DNA of 21,818 bases from a virus: IMG/VR virus record IMGVR_UViG_3300005265_000149, positions 1 through 21,818 of that record; one strand, given 5' to 3'. Positions 7,491-14,167 of this stretch are shown in pieces (within the stretch, counting starts at the first letter, position 1; each line of letters starts with the position of its first letter). The position numbers were made by a program, and so were the translations under genes. Below the pieces are notes generated by a model. The model was not told the DNA's origin, searched no databases, and worked only from the letters and a program-made list of their open reading frames with translations.

Positions 7491-8015
7491 ATGAAGAATA
7501 TAGTTTTGATAGCAGGGCATTCTATAGAAAAACCAGGGGCAATAGTCAAAGGAATAAAAGAATATTCTCTCTCAAAAGTAATAGTTGATGCTATTACTTT
7601 TGCAGGTGATCTGCCAGTCAAGGTTCATACTTTTAACATAAAGAGATTACTCGCTAAAATAGATATGGTAAATAGAATAAATCCAGACCTTGCGATAGAA
7701 CTCCACTGGAATGCTTGTAATAATAATAATGTAAAAGGTAGCGAGGTTTTTCATTATCCTACGAGTAAAATCGGTAAGAAATGTGCAGAGGAATATTGCT
7801 CAATATTTGAGCAAGTATCAGGTGTAAAAACAAGAGGTGCAAAACCTGACAATCAATCACAATATGATTCACTTGCATGGTGCAGAAAAACTAAATGCCC
7901 AGCGATTTTGATAGAAAATGAATTCCTAACATATAAAAATTTTAATAAAGCATTATATTATTATCTATCTGTTGCAGCAATGATGAGATTTTTCTATAAA
8001 ATAAAGTATTTATAA
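7491..8015 (+). CDS. N-acetylmuramoyl-L-alanine amidase (Amidase_3-type endolysin, 174 aa)
   Basis: This enzyme cuts the amide bond between N-acetylmuramic acid and the stem peptide and is the probable lysis enzyme. The Amidase_3 zinc ligands are visible: His10 in LIAGHS, Glu24 in IKEYS and His72 in ELHWNA. The catalytic glutamate is probably Glu142 in LIENEFLT, matching the usual E-x-G-F-x-S/T-N. No signal peptide is present, so release would need a holin; no clear holin adjoins it. A strong AAGGAAGGAGGAGAG leader precedes the ATG. The last codons and the stop lie inside the first copy of a 101-bp tandem duplication, so the 3' end of the gene is itself duplicated downstream. Confidence 0.88.
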   Translation: MKNIVLIAGHSIEKPGAIVKGIKEYSLSKVIVDAITFAGDLPVKVHTFNIKRLLAKIDMVNRINPDLAIELHWNACNNNNVKGSEVFHYPTSKIGKKCAEEYCSIFEQVSGVKTRGAKPDNQSQYDSLAWCRKTKCPAILIENEFLTYKNFNKALYYYLSVAAMMRFFYKIKYL

Positions 8016-8206
8016 TCATAATAGAACACAGATTTCGCAGATAACACAGATGGACACGGATAAAAACTAAAAAATCAATCAGTGAAAATCAGTGTAATCA
8101 GTGTCAGTATTTATAATCATAATAGAACACAGATTTCGCAGATAACACAGATGGACACGGATAAAAACTAAAAAATCAATCAGTGAAAATCAGTGTAATC
8201 AGTGTC
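8005..8206. repeat. Perfect 101-bp tandem duplication carrying a dispersed repeat
   Basis: Positions 8005-8105 are repeated exactly at 8106-8206. Each copy starts with the last bases of the amidase gene (AGTATTTATAATC) and then carries a dispersed element: AACACAGATTTCGCAGATAA, then ACACAGATGGACACGG, then CAGTGAAAATCAGTGTAATC. Together with the bases up to 8343 this is the longest stretch in the window without an annotated gene. From 8207 it encodes the N-terminal part of a DUF1320-like protein that lacks a start codon. Confidence 0.95.
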
Positions 8207-8343
8207 TAAATAAAGAAGATTTCTATACTATAATAGATTTAATATCTCTTGATGAACTTACTGATAATGATGATGATTTATTAAATAATGCAATTGATAA
8301 TGCTATATCTTTTGTTGGAAATTTTATTAGAGGTAATTATAAG

Positions 8344-8622
8344 ATGCCAGATGAGAATCTTCACCAGATACTTAAATCTATTGTAATTGATATTGTTTTA
8401 TATAATTTACACGCAAAGATTGCAGGTAAGGATATTCCAGAAATTCGTCATAAAAGATATGATAATTCAATTAAACTTCTTGAGAAAATATCAAAGGGCG
8501 AAATAAAAATCGGATTATCAAAATCAGAACAAACCGAGAATGTTTTTAGACCAGAATGGATTTCTAACAAGAGAATATTCCCAGAGGATAGAACAGTATC
8601 AGAGGGGGTTGGCGATGTTTAA
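8344..8622 (+). CDS. DUF1320-like phage protein (Mu gp36-like), 5' end disrupted
   Basis: The frame encodes a DUF1320-type head/neck accessory protein: the family pattern of LTDDD, an alternating A-I-x-x-A helix, Y-x-x-P, then a helix with IVIDIVLYNLHA and a YDNSIKLLEKISKGEIKIGL ending. Recognisable family sequence already starts near 8209 (NKEDFYTIIDLISLDELTDN), but between the in-frame stop at 8143 and 8344 there is no ATG, GTG or TTG. The first usable start is therefore the ATG at 8344, which would drop about 45 conserved residues. The missing start coincides with the edge of the 101-bp duplicated repeat. The 3' end overlaps the start of the portal gene, so translation of the two is coupled. 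It may be functionally dead or use a non-standard start such as ATA. Confidence 0.65.
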   Translation: MPDENLHQILKSIVIDIVLYNLHAKIAGKDIPEIRHKRYDNSIKLLEKISKGEIKIGLSKSEQTENVFRPEWISNKRIFPEDRTVSEGVGDV

Positions 8623-11600
8623 GATATTAAAGAGAAAAGATAAAAAACCCAGAAAATTACTGAATGAAATCACATACATAAAAGATCCTACAATAACTTT
8701 TGCATTAACATCAGAATTCACTCCTTCTGAGTTAAAACAAGCGATACATCAGTTCAGAGGTAAATATCCTGTTGATACGCCATCATTACTAAACCTACAA
8801 AAAATATTTGATGTTATGATGGATTATGACCCTACTTTACAAGGATTAATTGAGACAAGAGTTCTGGCTATTACTGGAAAGGATTATCAGTTTATATCTG
8901 CTGATGAAACGAAAAACGCTATTGAGCAGGCTGATTTTTGTAAGAATAATATTGAAAAATTATTCCCTGGATTGCTTAGAGAATTACTCTATACACGACT
9001 ACGGGGAGTATCTGTTATTGAAAAGATTTTTGATATACAGAATAATAAAATTGTTCTTGATAAAATTAAATCTTATAAAAGGGATTTATTTAGGATAAAA
9101 GATGGCACTATAGTGTATAAAGATGAGAATGGTCAGGTCTATGAATTAAATGAAGATAAATTTATTGTTCTATACGAACCAATGCCTATTTTATTACCAG
9201 TTGCGATATTTTATCTTTATAAATTTTATGCACTAAAAAACTGGGCTATTTATAGCGAAATATATGGGCAACCGCTCCGTGTTGGAAAATATAGGCAAGG
9301 TTCGTCAAAAGAAGATATTCAAACACTTAAAGATATGGTTTATAACTTGGGCAGTGATGCAGCTGCTGTAATATCTGAGAATACATTGATAGATTTCATT
9401 GAAGCATCACAAAAGCAAGCATCAATTGCAGTTTATAAAGATATGGCTGAATATGTAGATAAATGTGTTGCTATAAGAATATTAGGACAAGCACAGACAT
9501 CGGATACTCAAGGACAAATCGGAGCATTAGCAAAAGCAAAAGTTGCTGATTTGATTCGCAATGATATTTTACTCGCTGATGCTAAATGGCTTGAACAACA
9601 AATTGATAATATTTCTAAACAATTATGTGAATTAAATTTTAGCAATCCACAGCCACCCTCTTTTGATATTATAACCAAGCCACCTGTTGATATGAAACAA
9701 AGAATTGAAATAGATGAGAAATTATGGAATATGGGTGCTGTGGACTTCCCGGAAGATTATTTTCATAAGACATATAATATCCCTCTGCAAGAACCAAAAA
9801 AAAATAAAACAGTTCCCGCTCTGGAAAGCAGGGATACATATATGATAGTAAATATAAAAGGCAGCCCAAAAAGTGGGCAATATATCAGAAAAGTAGCAAA
9901 AATATTCAATAAGTTTGAAAAAGAACTCCAAAAGTCCAATAATTATGATGCACTATTTGAGACAATCGGGGATAAAAAGAAAAAGGAATCATTTGTTAAA
10001 GAATATGGAGAGATTTTTGCAGAGGCACTTAAATTAGCATATCTGAAAGGTCATTATCCTAAAAAGAAAATCTCTGCGTCTTTGCGTCTTTGCGGTAAGG
10101 AAGATGACTTTGACATTGATTATACTTTGTTTGATAAGAAAGCATTAAAGAATTTTGAAGAAGAAGCGTTCATTGTTGCTGGTATAAATATAGAAGAAGC
10201 ACTTGCAGATATAAAAAAATCAGCAGAAAAAGCAATATCACAGGGCATTCCTTTTATGGATTTTAAGAATGAAATCAAACTAAAGGGTTATACTATTGAG
10301 AATCCGTATTATCTTCGCACTAATTTTGATACTGGAATAAATAGTGCATATTTAGCAGGTAAATGGCAGGATTACGAAGATACAAAGGATGTTTTTCCTT
10401 ATCTTAAATATAAAACAGTTGGGGATGAATTGGTAAGGGAATCGCATGCTGAATTAGATGGCTATGTCCTGCCTCTTGACGACCCTTTCTGGGATACATA
10501 TTATCCGCCGAACGACTGGAACTGCTTTGATAAAGATACCGAAGTATATACAAATAAAGGATGGTTAAAATTTACAGAATTAAAAAATGATGAATTGTTT
10601 CTATCATTAGATCCTAATAATAAAAATGTAGAATGGGTTAGATCTATAAGACCTATATCATATCATTATAAAGGTAAAATGATTAAAATCAAAGGTCGGA
10701 ATTTTAATTTGATTGTTACTCCAAATCACAATATTTTAATACAAAAATCATGGGATAGACATGAGAAAAGAGATAAATTAAAATTTATAAAAGCCTCAGA
10801 AATAGCAAGTGGTGATAGATTTTATAGAACATGCCAATGGAAAGGAATAGATAAATCTATAATAAAAATAGCTGGATTAAAATTTAAAACTGAAACATTT
10901 ATAAAATTTATGGGATATTGGCTTGCTGAAGGTTCTTGTTCTATAAATAATAATAATCAATATGTAATAAAAATAGCACAAAACAATCAAATAAATAAAG
11001 AGAAAATAATTAAGAATCTTAAAGATTTTCCAACCAAATTATGGATTGGAAAAGATTGTATTTATATTAAACCAACTAAGCAATTAGGAGAATATTTAAA
11101 ACAATTTGGAAAATCTTATGAAAAATATGTACCTGATATAATTAAAAATATGTCATATAAATATTTAAAGATGTTCCTAAATGCATATAAATTAGGAGAC
11201 GGATATGATCAACCAGCAAAAATACATCCAATAAGTGGAAGAATATGTAAAGGAACACCTCATTATTTTACATCAAGTAAAAAAATGGCAGATGATCTTA
11301 CTGAAATAATATTGAAATGTGGTAAAGTACCTTCTATTAATTTAATGAAAAATAAAGGGGAAAAAGTAAAATTTAATAATGGTTCTTATATAATAAATCA
11401 TGATATATGGCGTATTAAAGAAACAAAATATCCATATTTTAATTTTAGAACTTATGAAGAGATTGATTATAATGATATGGTTTATTGTGTTGAACTTGAA
11501 AAATATCATATTCTTTGGGTAAGAAGGCGTGGCAAAACTGTATGGTGTGGAAATTGTCGCTGCTATACAGAGCAATTAACTGAAGAGGAAGCAAGTAAAG

Positions 11601-11710
11601 AAAGATTATTCAAAGAGAAACCACCGCATATCAAAATCGGTGATGAATTTAACAAAAATGCTGGTAAAACAGCACATATATTTGATAAATTTATAAAAGA
11701 AAAGGAGTAA
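8615..11710 (+). CDS. Portal (DUF935-type)-MuF head protein fusion interrupted by an intein (1031 aa)
   Basis: Residues 1 to about 410 fit the Mu gp29-like portal family (DUF935): EFTPSELKQAIHQ early, LQGLIETRVLAITG near 70-85, GVSVIEKIFD, a WAIYSEIYGQPLRVGKY block near 210-226 and a later IRILGQAQTSDTQGQIG stretch. Residues about 540 to the end are a MuF (Mu gp30, SPP1 gp7-like) head morphogenesis domain with YLRTNFDTGINSAYLAGKW, HAELDGYVLPLDDPFWDTYY and PPNDWNC/RCYTEQL. The last motif is split by a 344-residue intein at residues 637-980; without it the protein is 687 residues. Portal and MuF are separate genes in Mu. The ATG at 8615 is chosen over 8540 because AGAGGGGG lies just upstream and because residues before it do not resemble a portal. 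It overlaps the previous gene by 8 bp. Confidence 0.9.
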   Translation: MFKILKRKDKKPRKLLNEITYIKDPTITFALTSEFTPSELKQAIHQFRGKYPVDTPSLLNLQKIFDVMMDYDPTLQGLIETRVLAITGKDYQFISADETKNAIEQADFCKNNIEKLFPGLLRELLYTRLRGVSVIEKIFDIQNNKIVLDKIKSYKRDLFRIKDGTIVYKDENGQVYELNEDKFIVLYEPMPILLPVAIFYLYKFYALKNWAIYSEIYGQPLRVGKYRQGSSKEDIQTLKDMVYNLGSDAAAVISENTLIDFIEASQKQASIAVYKDMAEYVDKCVAIRILGQAQTSDTQGQIGALAKAKVADLIRNDILLADAKWLEQQIDNISKQLCELNFSNPQPPSFDIITKPPVDMKQRIEIDEKLWNMGAVDFPEDYFHKTYNIPLQEPKKNKTVPALESRDTYMIVNIKGSPKSGQYIRKVAKIFNKFEKELQKSNNYDALFETIGDKKKKESFVKEYGEIFAEALKLAYLKGHYPKKKISASLRLCGKEDDFDIDYTLFDKKALKNFEEEAFIVAGINIEEALADIKKSAEKAISQGIPFMDFKNEIKLKGYTIENPYYLRTNFDTGINSAYLAGKWQDYEDTKDVFPYLKYKTVGDELVRESHAELDGYVLPLDDPFWDTYYPPNDWNCFDKDTEVYTNKGWLKFTELKNDELFLSLDPNNKNVEWVRSIRPISYHYKGKMIKIKGRNFNLIVTPNHNILIQKSWDRHEKRDKLKFIKASEIASGDRFYRTCQWKGIDKSIIKIAGLKFKTETFIKFMGYWLAEGSCSINNNNQYVIKIAQNNQINKEKIIKNLKDFPTKLWIGKDCIYIKPTKQLGEYLKQFGKSYEKYVPDIIKNMSYKYLKMFLNAYKLGDGYDQPAKIHPISGRICKGTPHYFTSSKKMADDLTEIILKCGKVPSINLMKNKGEKVKFNNGSYIINHDIWRIKETKYPYFNFRTYEEIDYNDMVYCVELEKYHILWVRRRGKTVWCGNCRCYTEQLTEEEASKERLFKEKPPHIKIGDEFNKNAGKTAHIFDKFIKEKE
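10067..10096. repeat. CTCTGCGTCTTTGCGG-type repeat inside the portal-MuF gene
   Basis: TCTCTGCGTCTTTGCGTCTT then TGCGGTAAGG reads in frame as ISASLRLCGKE at residues about 486-496 of the fusion protein. It is a variant of the CACAGAG-type dispersed elements elsewhere in the window. It lies between the portal and MuF parts, a position that tolerates extra residues. Confidence 0.6.
10523..11554 (+). other. Intein with LAGLIDADG homing endonuclease domain (344 aa)
   Basis: The intein starts with Cys (block A CFDKDTEVYTNKGWLKFTEL) and ends with Asn followed by a Cys as first C-extein residue (VWCGN/C). Block B is NLIVTPNHNIL, with the usual T-x-x-H. Two LAGLIDADG-type helices are visible, FMGYWLAEGS and MFLNAYKLGDGYD, with the acidic residues needed for DNA cleavage. 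Block F is MVYCVELEKYHILWV. The penultimate residue is Gly instead of the common His. Removing residues 637-980 rejoins PPNDWN with CRCYTEQ, restoring the conserved MuF motif, which fixes both boundaries. All splicing residues other than the penultimate His are present, so splicing is expected. Confidence 0.93.
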
Positions 11711-11712
11711 TA

Positions 11713-12030
11713 ATGCTATTAAGAAATGATGATAACAGCAATATCATACAGGTGGGAAGTTATCCGCAATTGTATGATGATACACCAGGAACACCAGTCA
11801 AAAGCGGCGACACAATATCTGCTTTATCAAGTAAGACATTAAAGGTCCCTAACAATGCTGCAGAACTAATAATAACCCCCTCATCTGAAATATATTTACA
11901 AATGGACGGAATTAATTATCCTTTTTATGATGAGCAAGTATTTCCTGTTGCTCGTGTATCAGAAGTTATATTTTATAACCCGAATGAGACAGATGAAGTG
12001 ACAATATATTTTTGGTTTAATTGTGTATAG
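11713..12030 (+). CDS. Unknown small probable virion protein (105 aa)
   Basis: I do not recognise this protein. It is strand-rich, with no membrane segment or signal peptide, and reads like a small beta-sandwich: KSGDTISALSSKTLKVPNNA, AELIITPSSEIYLQMDG, then a YPFYDEQVFPVARVSEVIFY stretch. It lies 2 bp after the portal-MuF stop with an AAAGGAGTAATA leader overlapping that stop, so it is translated with the head genes. A head decoration or tail accessory protein would fit such a fold and place, but that is inference. Confidence 0.75.
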   Translation: MLLRNDDNSNIIQVGSYPQLYDDTPGTPVKSGDTISALSSKTLKVPNNAAELIITPSSEIYLQMDGINYPFYDEQVFPVARVSEVIFYNPNETDEVTIYFWFNCV

Positions 12031-12038
12031 AGGATATT

Positions 12039-12788
12039 ATGCGATTAGGATTAAAGAATAATTTTGGACTCACGAAAAGATGGGTAAAAAAGGGCAATGT
12101 CTGGTGTCTTGGATATAATGGGATTGATAATTATGTTGATTGTGGAAATAATGAGAGTTTGAATATTGCTGATGCGATTACGATTGAAACACTGATAAGG
12201 GTATCTGTTATTGAAGATGTTTTTAAAACAATTGTTGCAAATAGCCCAGCAGCATATGAATACAATTATTGGCTTTACCAAAGAAATAATAGGATAGGAT
12301 TTGTGATTTGGAATAATAATTCCAATACTAGTATCTTCTCAGATAATGTGATAACAGAGATAGACAATTGGTATCAAATTATTGTAACAGCACAAAAAAA
12401 TTCTACTGTTAAGATTTATATAAATGGTATTGAAGAAGGTTCGGGAATAGCAGGAAATATGATATGGCCAACTATTGAAGTAAAAATTGGAACTCTACGA
12501 GAGCCTCCAATATGTTCATTTAATGGTATAATTGATGAGGTGAGGATTTACAATAGAGTAATTGACCAAAATGAAATTGAATACAACAGTTATAATGGGA
12601 ATGTAACAAAAGCATTATTAAGTCCTCGCATAAAAAACAAATCAGGATTAGTAGGACACTGGAAATTTGAAGAAGGTAAATGGGACGAGAATAACTTTAC
12701 AAGGGATTGGTCTGGAAATAAGAATCACGGAGTTGGGATGCCATTGGGGAATCCACCTGTGTGGACAAAAATAAAGGATACATTATGA
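12039..12788 (+). CDS. LamG/concanavalin-like lectin domain protein (249 aa)
   Basis: Residues about 20-195 form a LamG-type jelly roll of the kind common in surface and virion proteins: DNYVDCGNNESLNIADAITI (the usual Y-V-x-x-G-x-x-x-S-L-x-I start), IDNWYQIIVTAQKN, VKIYINGIEEGSG and NGIIDEVRIYNRVIDQNEI (the typical D-E-V-R-I-Y-N-R end). From about 210 a second LamG-like opening (GLVGHWKFEEG, DWSGNKNHG) begins but stops after about 40 residues, so the second domain is truncated. No signal peptide is seen. It probably decorates the virion and helps bind cell-surface glycans. ATG 12039 is chosen over TTG 12021. It overlaps the next gene by ATGA. Confidence 0.8.
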   Translation: MRLGLKNNFGLTKRWVKKGNVWCLGYNGIDNYVDCGNNESLNIADAITIETLIRVSVIEDVFKTIVANSPAAYEYNYWLYQRNNRIGFVIWNNNSNTSIFSDNVITEIDNWYQIIVTAQKNSTVKIYINGIEEGSGIAGNMIWPTIEVKIGTLREPPICSFNGIIDEVRIYNRVIDQNEIEYNSYNGNVTKALLSPRIKNKSGLVGHWKFEEGKWDENNFTRDWSGNKNHGVGMPLGNPPVWTKIKDTL

Positions 12789-13063
12789 GAGCAGTTATTT
12801 TACCGATAAATGATATAACTGATACAATGATAAGAGAATGTATTGATATATCAAGAAATAACAGAAAAGATTGCTCAAACAATATATCAGATGAAGCATT
12901 TAATAAATTCAAAGACAGTTGTATTAGAAGGAACAATAACAATACCAAAGGAATGTTATTTTGGTTTGGGGATAAACCACAATCTCTTTATGGTATAACT
13001 GAAGTTGCTGATATACATATAGAGTTACAGAAACCAGAGTGGACGCAAGATAACCTTATGTAA
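12785..13063 (+). CDS. Unknown small protein (92 aa) at end of structural operon
   Basis: The ATG at 12785 overlaps the stop of the LamG gene (ATGA), so the two are translationally coupled. The protein is polar and helical in the middle (ITDTMIRECIDISRNN) with an Asn-rich linker and a short strand-rich end (ADIHIELQKPEW). I recognise no family. It is the last gene of the rightward operon and is followed by a terminator hairpin that starts 7 bp after its stop. Linkage to the LamG gene suggests a partner of a surface or tail protein. Confidence 0.7.
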   Translation: MRAVILPINDITDTMIRECIDISRNNRKDCSNNISDEAFNKFKDSCIRRNNNNTKGMLFWFGDKPQSLYGITEVADIHIELQKPEWTQDNLM

Positions 13064-13069
13064 AAGAAA

Positions 13070-13099
13070 AAGCCCCAACTCCCTGTGGAGCCGGGGCTT
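13070..13099. terminator. Bidirectional rho-independent terminator between convergent operons
   Basis: AAGCCCC (13070-13076) pairs with GGGGCTT (13093-13099) and CTCC (13079-13082) with GGAG (13087-13090), around a CTGT loop and a 2-nt internal mismatch. Read leftward it is followed by a long U-run, so it is strongest for the antirepressor operon. Read rightward it also ends the structural operon. Confidence 0.85.
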
Positions 13100-13106
13100 C
13101 TTAATG

Positions 13107-13301
13107 TTAAGGGAGAGTTCTTCTCACCTTATCTACTGCCTTATTAACAGACTTAAATAAATCTAAAAAGCAATAAAGAATATATACTTCATTATCTTTA
13201 TCTTTTGATAATAAATTAATATATTCCTCAAGAAAGCCTTCTAGAAAATCTAATTTATCCTGTATATCCAGAAGTGTTCGGGTATCTTCCACTGTTTCCA
13301 T
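13107..13301 (-). CDS. Unknown small helical protein downstream of antirepressor (64 aa)
   Basis: The ATG at 13301 is 1 bp after the antirepressor stop and has a strong GGAGGT leader inside the end of that gene. A longer in-frame reading from 13394 overlaps the antirepressor and lacks such support. The protein is acidic and helical (LLDIQDKLDFLEGFLEEYIN), with a hydrophobic second helix and a basic end (KAVDKVRR). It may be a small coiled-coil partner or regulator in the immunity cassette. I know no family for it. The terminator hairpin begins 7 bp after its stop. Confidence 0.7.
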   Translation of the reverse strand: METVEDTRTLLDIQDKLDFLEGFLEEYINLLSKDKDNEVYILYCFLDLFKSVNKAVDKVRRTLP

Positions 13302-13302
13302 A

Positions 13303-13935
13303 TTACACCTCCAAATATAGTTGGTCTGCTTCCTTATGGCAGAGATAATATCTCCCTGTTCTATGTCCACGAAGATTAGGAAGTCTAAATCCAACCTTTT
13401 TCAAAACATTCTCATATTTCTGTACTGATGAACGACTGGAATCAAGCAACTTTGCAGTTTCAATTTGCGTTAACTGTAACCAACGATAATGAAGCAATTT
13501 CTTAAACCAAATCTCACTCCTATTGCTATTGCGTTCTAAATAAAGGAATATCAACTCAGGCAACAATTGCGGATCAATCTGGCTGGCAAATTGTTTTACT
13601 CTGAAATAACTTTCTACTAATTCTCGCTGAACTCTCCACGATAAATCATCTGTTAATGACTTTACCAACATCAAATAACCGGTCTCGGTGAATAGGTTTA
13701 ATCTTACAGTCATTTTTGAAGATACACAAAATTTTTGGGTATCTTTTTTCCCTTCCAAATGGAAGTAATCTTTACCTTCAATGAAATATCTTCTGTTTCT
13801 TCTGAAATTTTCTTGAAGGTTTCCTACCGGGACTTTATGCACAATAGCAATATCTTGATAGGTTATAACTCTTTGCCCTTTGTATTCACGGACCGGCAAA
13901 GTTTGTCCGCTGATGGTTATTTGCTTTTCCATCAT
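13303..13935 (-). CDS. ORF6N-domain phage antirepressor (210 aa)
   Basis: Residues about 6-115 match the ORF6N domain of phage antirepressors: ITISGQTLPVREYKGQRVIT, then QDIAIVHKVPVGNLQENFRR, NRRYFIEGKDYFHLEG, and later LFTETGYLMLVKSLTDDLSW with an RELVESYFRV end. The C-terminal part has a helix-turn-helix (TQIETAKLLDSSRSSVQKYE, near 157-176) followed by a wing. Such proteins counter a prophage repressor and favour lytic growth. AGGAGG at 13943-13938 is 2 bp before the first ATG and 5 bp before a second ATG at 13932, so the second may be the true start. That Shine-Dalgarno is complementary to a side arm of the C4-like RNA just upstream, which suggests translational silencing. Confidence 0.87.
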   Translation of the reverse strand: MMEKQITISGQTLPVREYKGQRVITYQDIAIVHKVPVGNLQENFRRNRRYFIEGKDYFHLEGKKDTQKFCVSSKMTVRLNLFTETGYLMLVKSLTDDLSWRVQRELVESYFRVKQFASQIDPQLLPELIFLYLERNSNRSEIWFKKLLHYRWLQLTQIETAKLLDSSRSSVQKYENVLKKVGFRLPNLRGHRTGRYYLCHKEADQLYLEV

Positions 13936-13965
13936 TTCCTCCTAGCGTATTAATTCTTTTGGTAT

Positions 13966-14034
13966 AAAAAAGCCGAGATCGAATCCGCCACACTAGGAAG
14001 CGTCCCTGCCCTCACGAGCAAGGAAATCTCGGCT
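13966..14034 (-). ncRNA. C4-like antisense RNA upstream of the antirepressor
   Basis: On the minus strand the segment folds into a Y. The outer 9-bp stem is 14034-14026 with 13979-13971. One arm is an 8-bp hairpin (14023-14016 with 14011-14004) closed by a GUGA tetraloop at 14015-14012. The second arm is a 4-bp stem (14002-13999 with 13989-13986) with a 9-nt loop. Six U residues follow the outer stem, so it ends like an intrinsic terminator. The second arm (14000-13989) can pair over 12 nt, with some G-U pairs, with 13949-13938, which holds the antirepressor AGGAGG. Y shape, place and target match the C4 antisense RNA of phages P1 and P7. Confidence 0.75.
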
Positions 14035-14070
14035 CTAAATTCTAAACTTAAAACAATAAATTCCCTTTGA

Positions 14071-14091
14071 GGCAGGGACAGCCTCTAGTGT
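14071..14091 (-). other. Upstream segment complementary to the C4-like RNA arms
   Basis: The minus-strand segment is complementary, with a few mismatches, to most of 13990-14010, covering the 3' side of the tetraloop arm and the loop of the second arm. It could be a second a/b target, a decoy, or part of an alternative fold that opens the Y. Part of it overlaps the proposed -10 box, so only some of it would be transcribed from that promoter. Confidence 0.5.
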
Positions 14092-14117
14092 TTAAGATTC
14101 AGCGACAAACCTGTCAA
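14089..14117 (-). promoter_or_regulatory. Candidate promoter for C4-like RNA and antirepressor
   Basis: TTGACA (14117-14112), a 17-bp spacer and TAAACA (14094-14089) read leftward. Transcription would begin near 14083, ahead of the Y-shaped RNA and the antirepressor. The -35 lies in an inverted repeat (CCCTTTGA at 14063-14070 with TCAAAGGG at 14114-14121), a possible operator. Confidence 0.5.
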
Positions 14118-14148
14118 AGGGTGAAATGAGTGTCAAGTTTTTTAAAAA

Positions 14149-14167
14149 TTTAATCAAAACAATTAAA
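14149..14167 (-). terminator. Weak AT-only hairpin at the end of the barrel-like gene
   Basis: TTTAAT and ATTAAA form a 6-bp stem around a 7-nt loop overlapping the stop of the 14163-14564 gene. Read leftward it is followed by five U residues. All pairs are A-U, so termination would be inefficient. Confidence 0.3.

Noticed and set aside
8146-8343. Extending the DUF1320 gene upstream to 8146
   Set aside because: The frame is open and family-like from about 8209, but no ATG, GTG or TTG exists in it, so a normal start cannot be supported.
12051-12281. Minus-strand frame opposite the LamG gene
   Set aside because: It is antisense to a well-supported domain and has no leader; treated as a shadow.
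13302-13394. N-terminal extension of the small gene downstream of the antirepressor
   Set aside because: It overlaps the antirepressor coding region in another frame, while the ATG at 13301 has an ideal GGAGGT leader.
13966-14034. Treating the Y-shaped hairpin as a simple terminator or a riboswitch
   Set aside because: It has two internal arms, a GNRA loop and complementarity to the downstream ribosome binding site. I could match no riboswitch core, and the C4 explanation covers more of the facts.
14114-14136. A second leftward TTGACA at 14136-14131 as a promoter
   Set aside because: With 16-18 bp spacing the -10 region reads like CAGGTT, far from TATAAT. The neighbouring TTGACA at 14117-14112 has a better -10.
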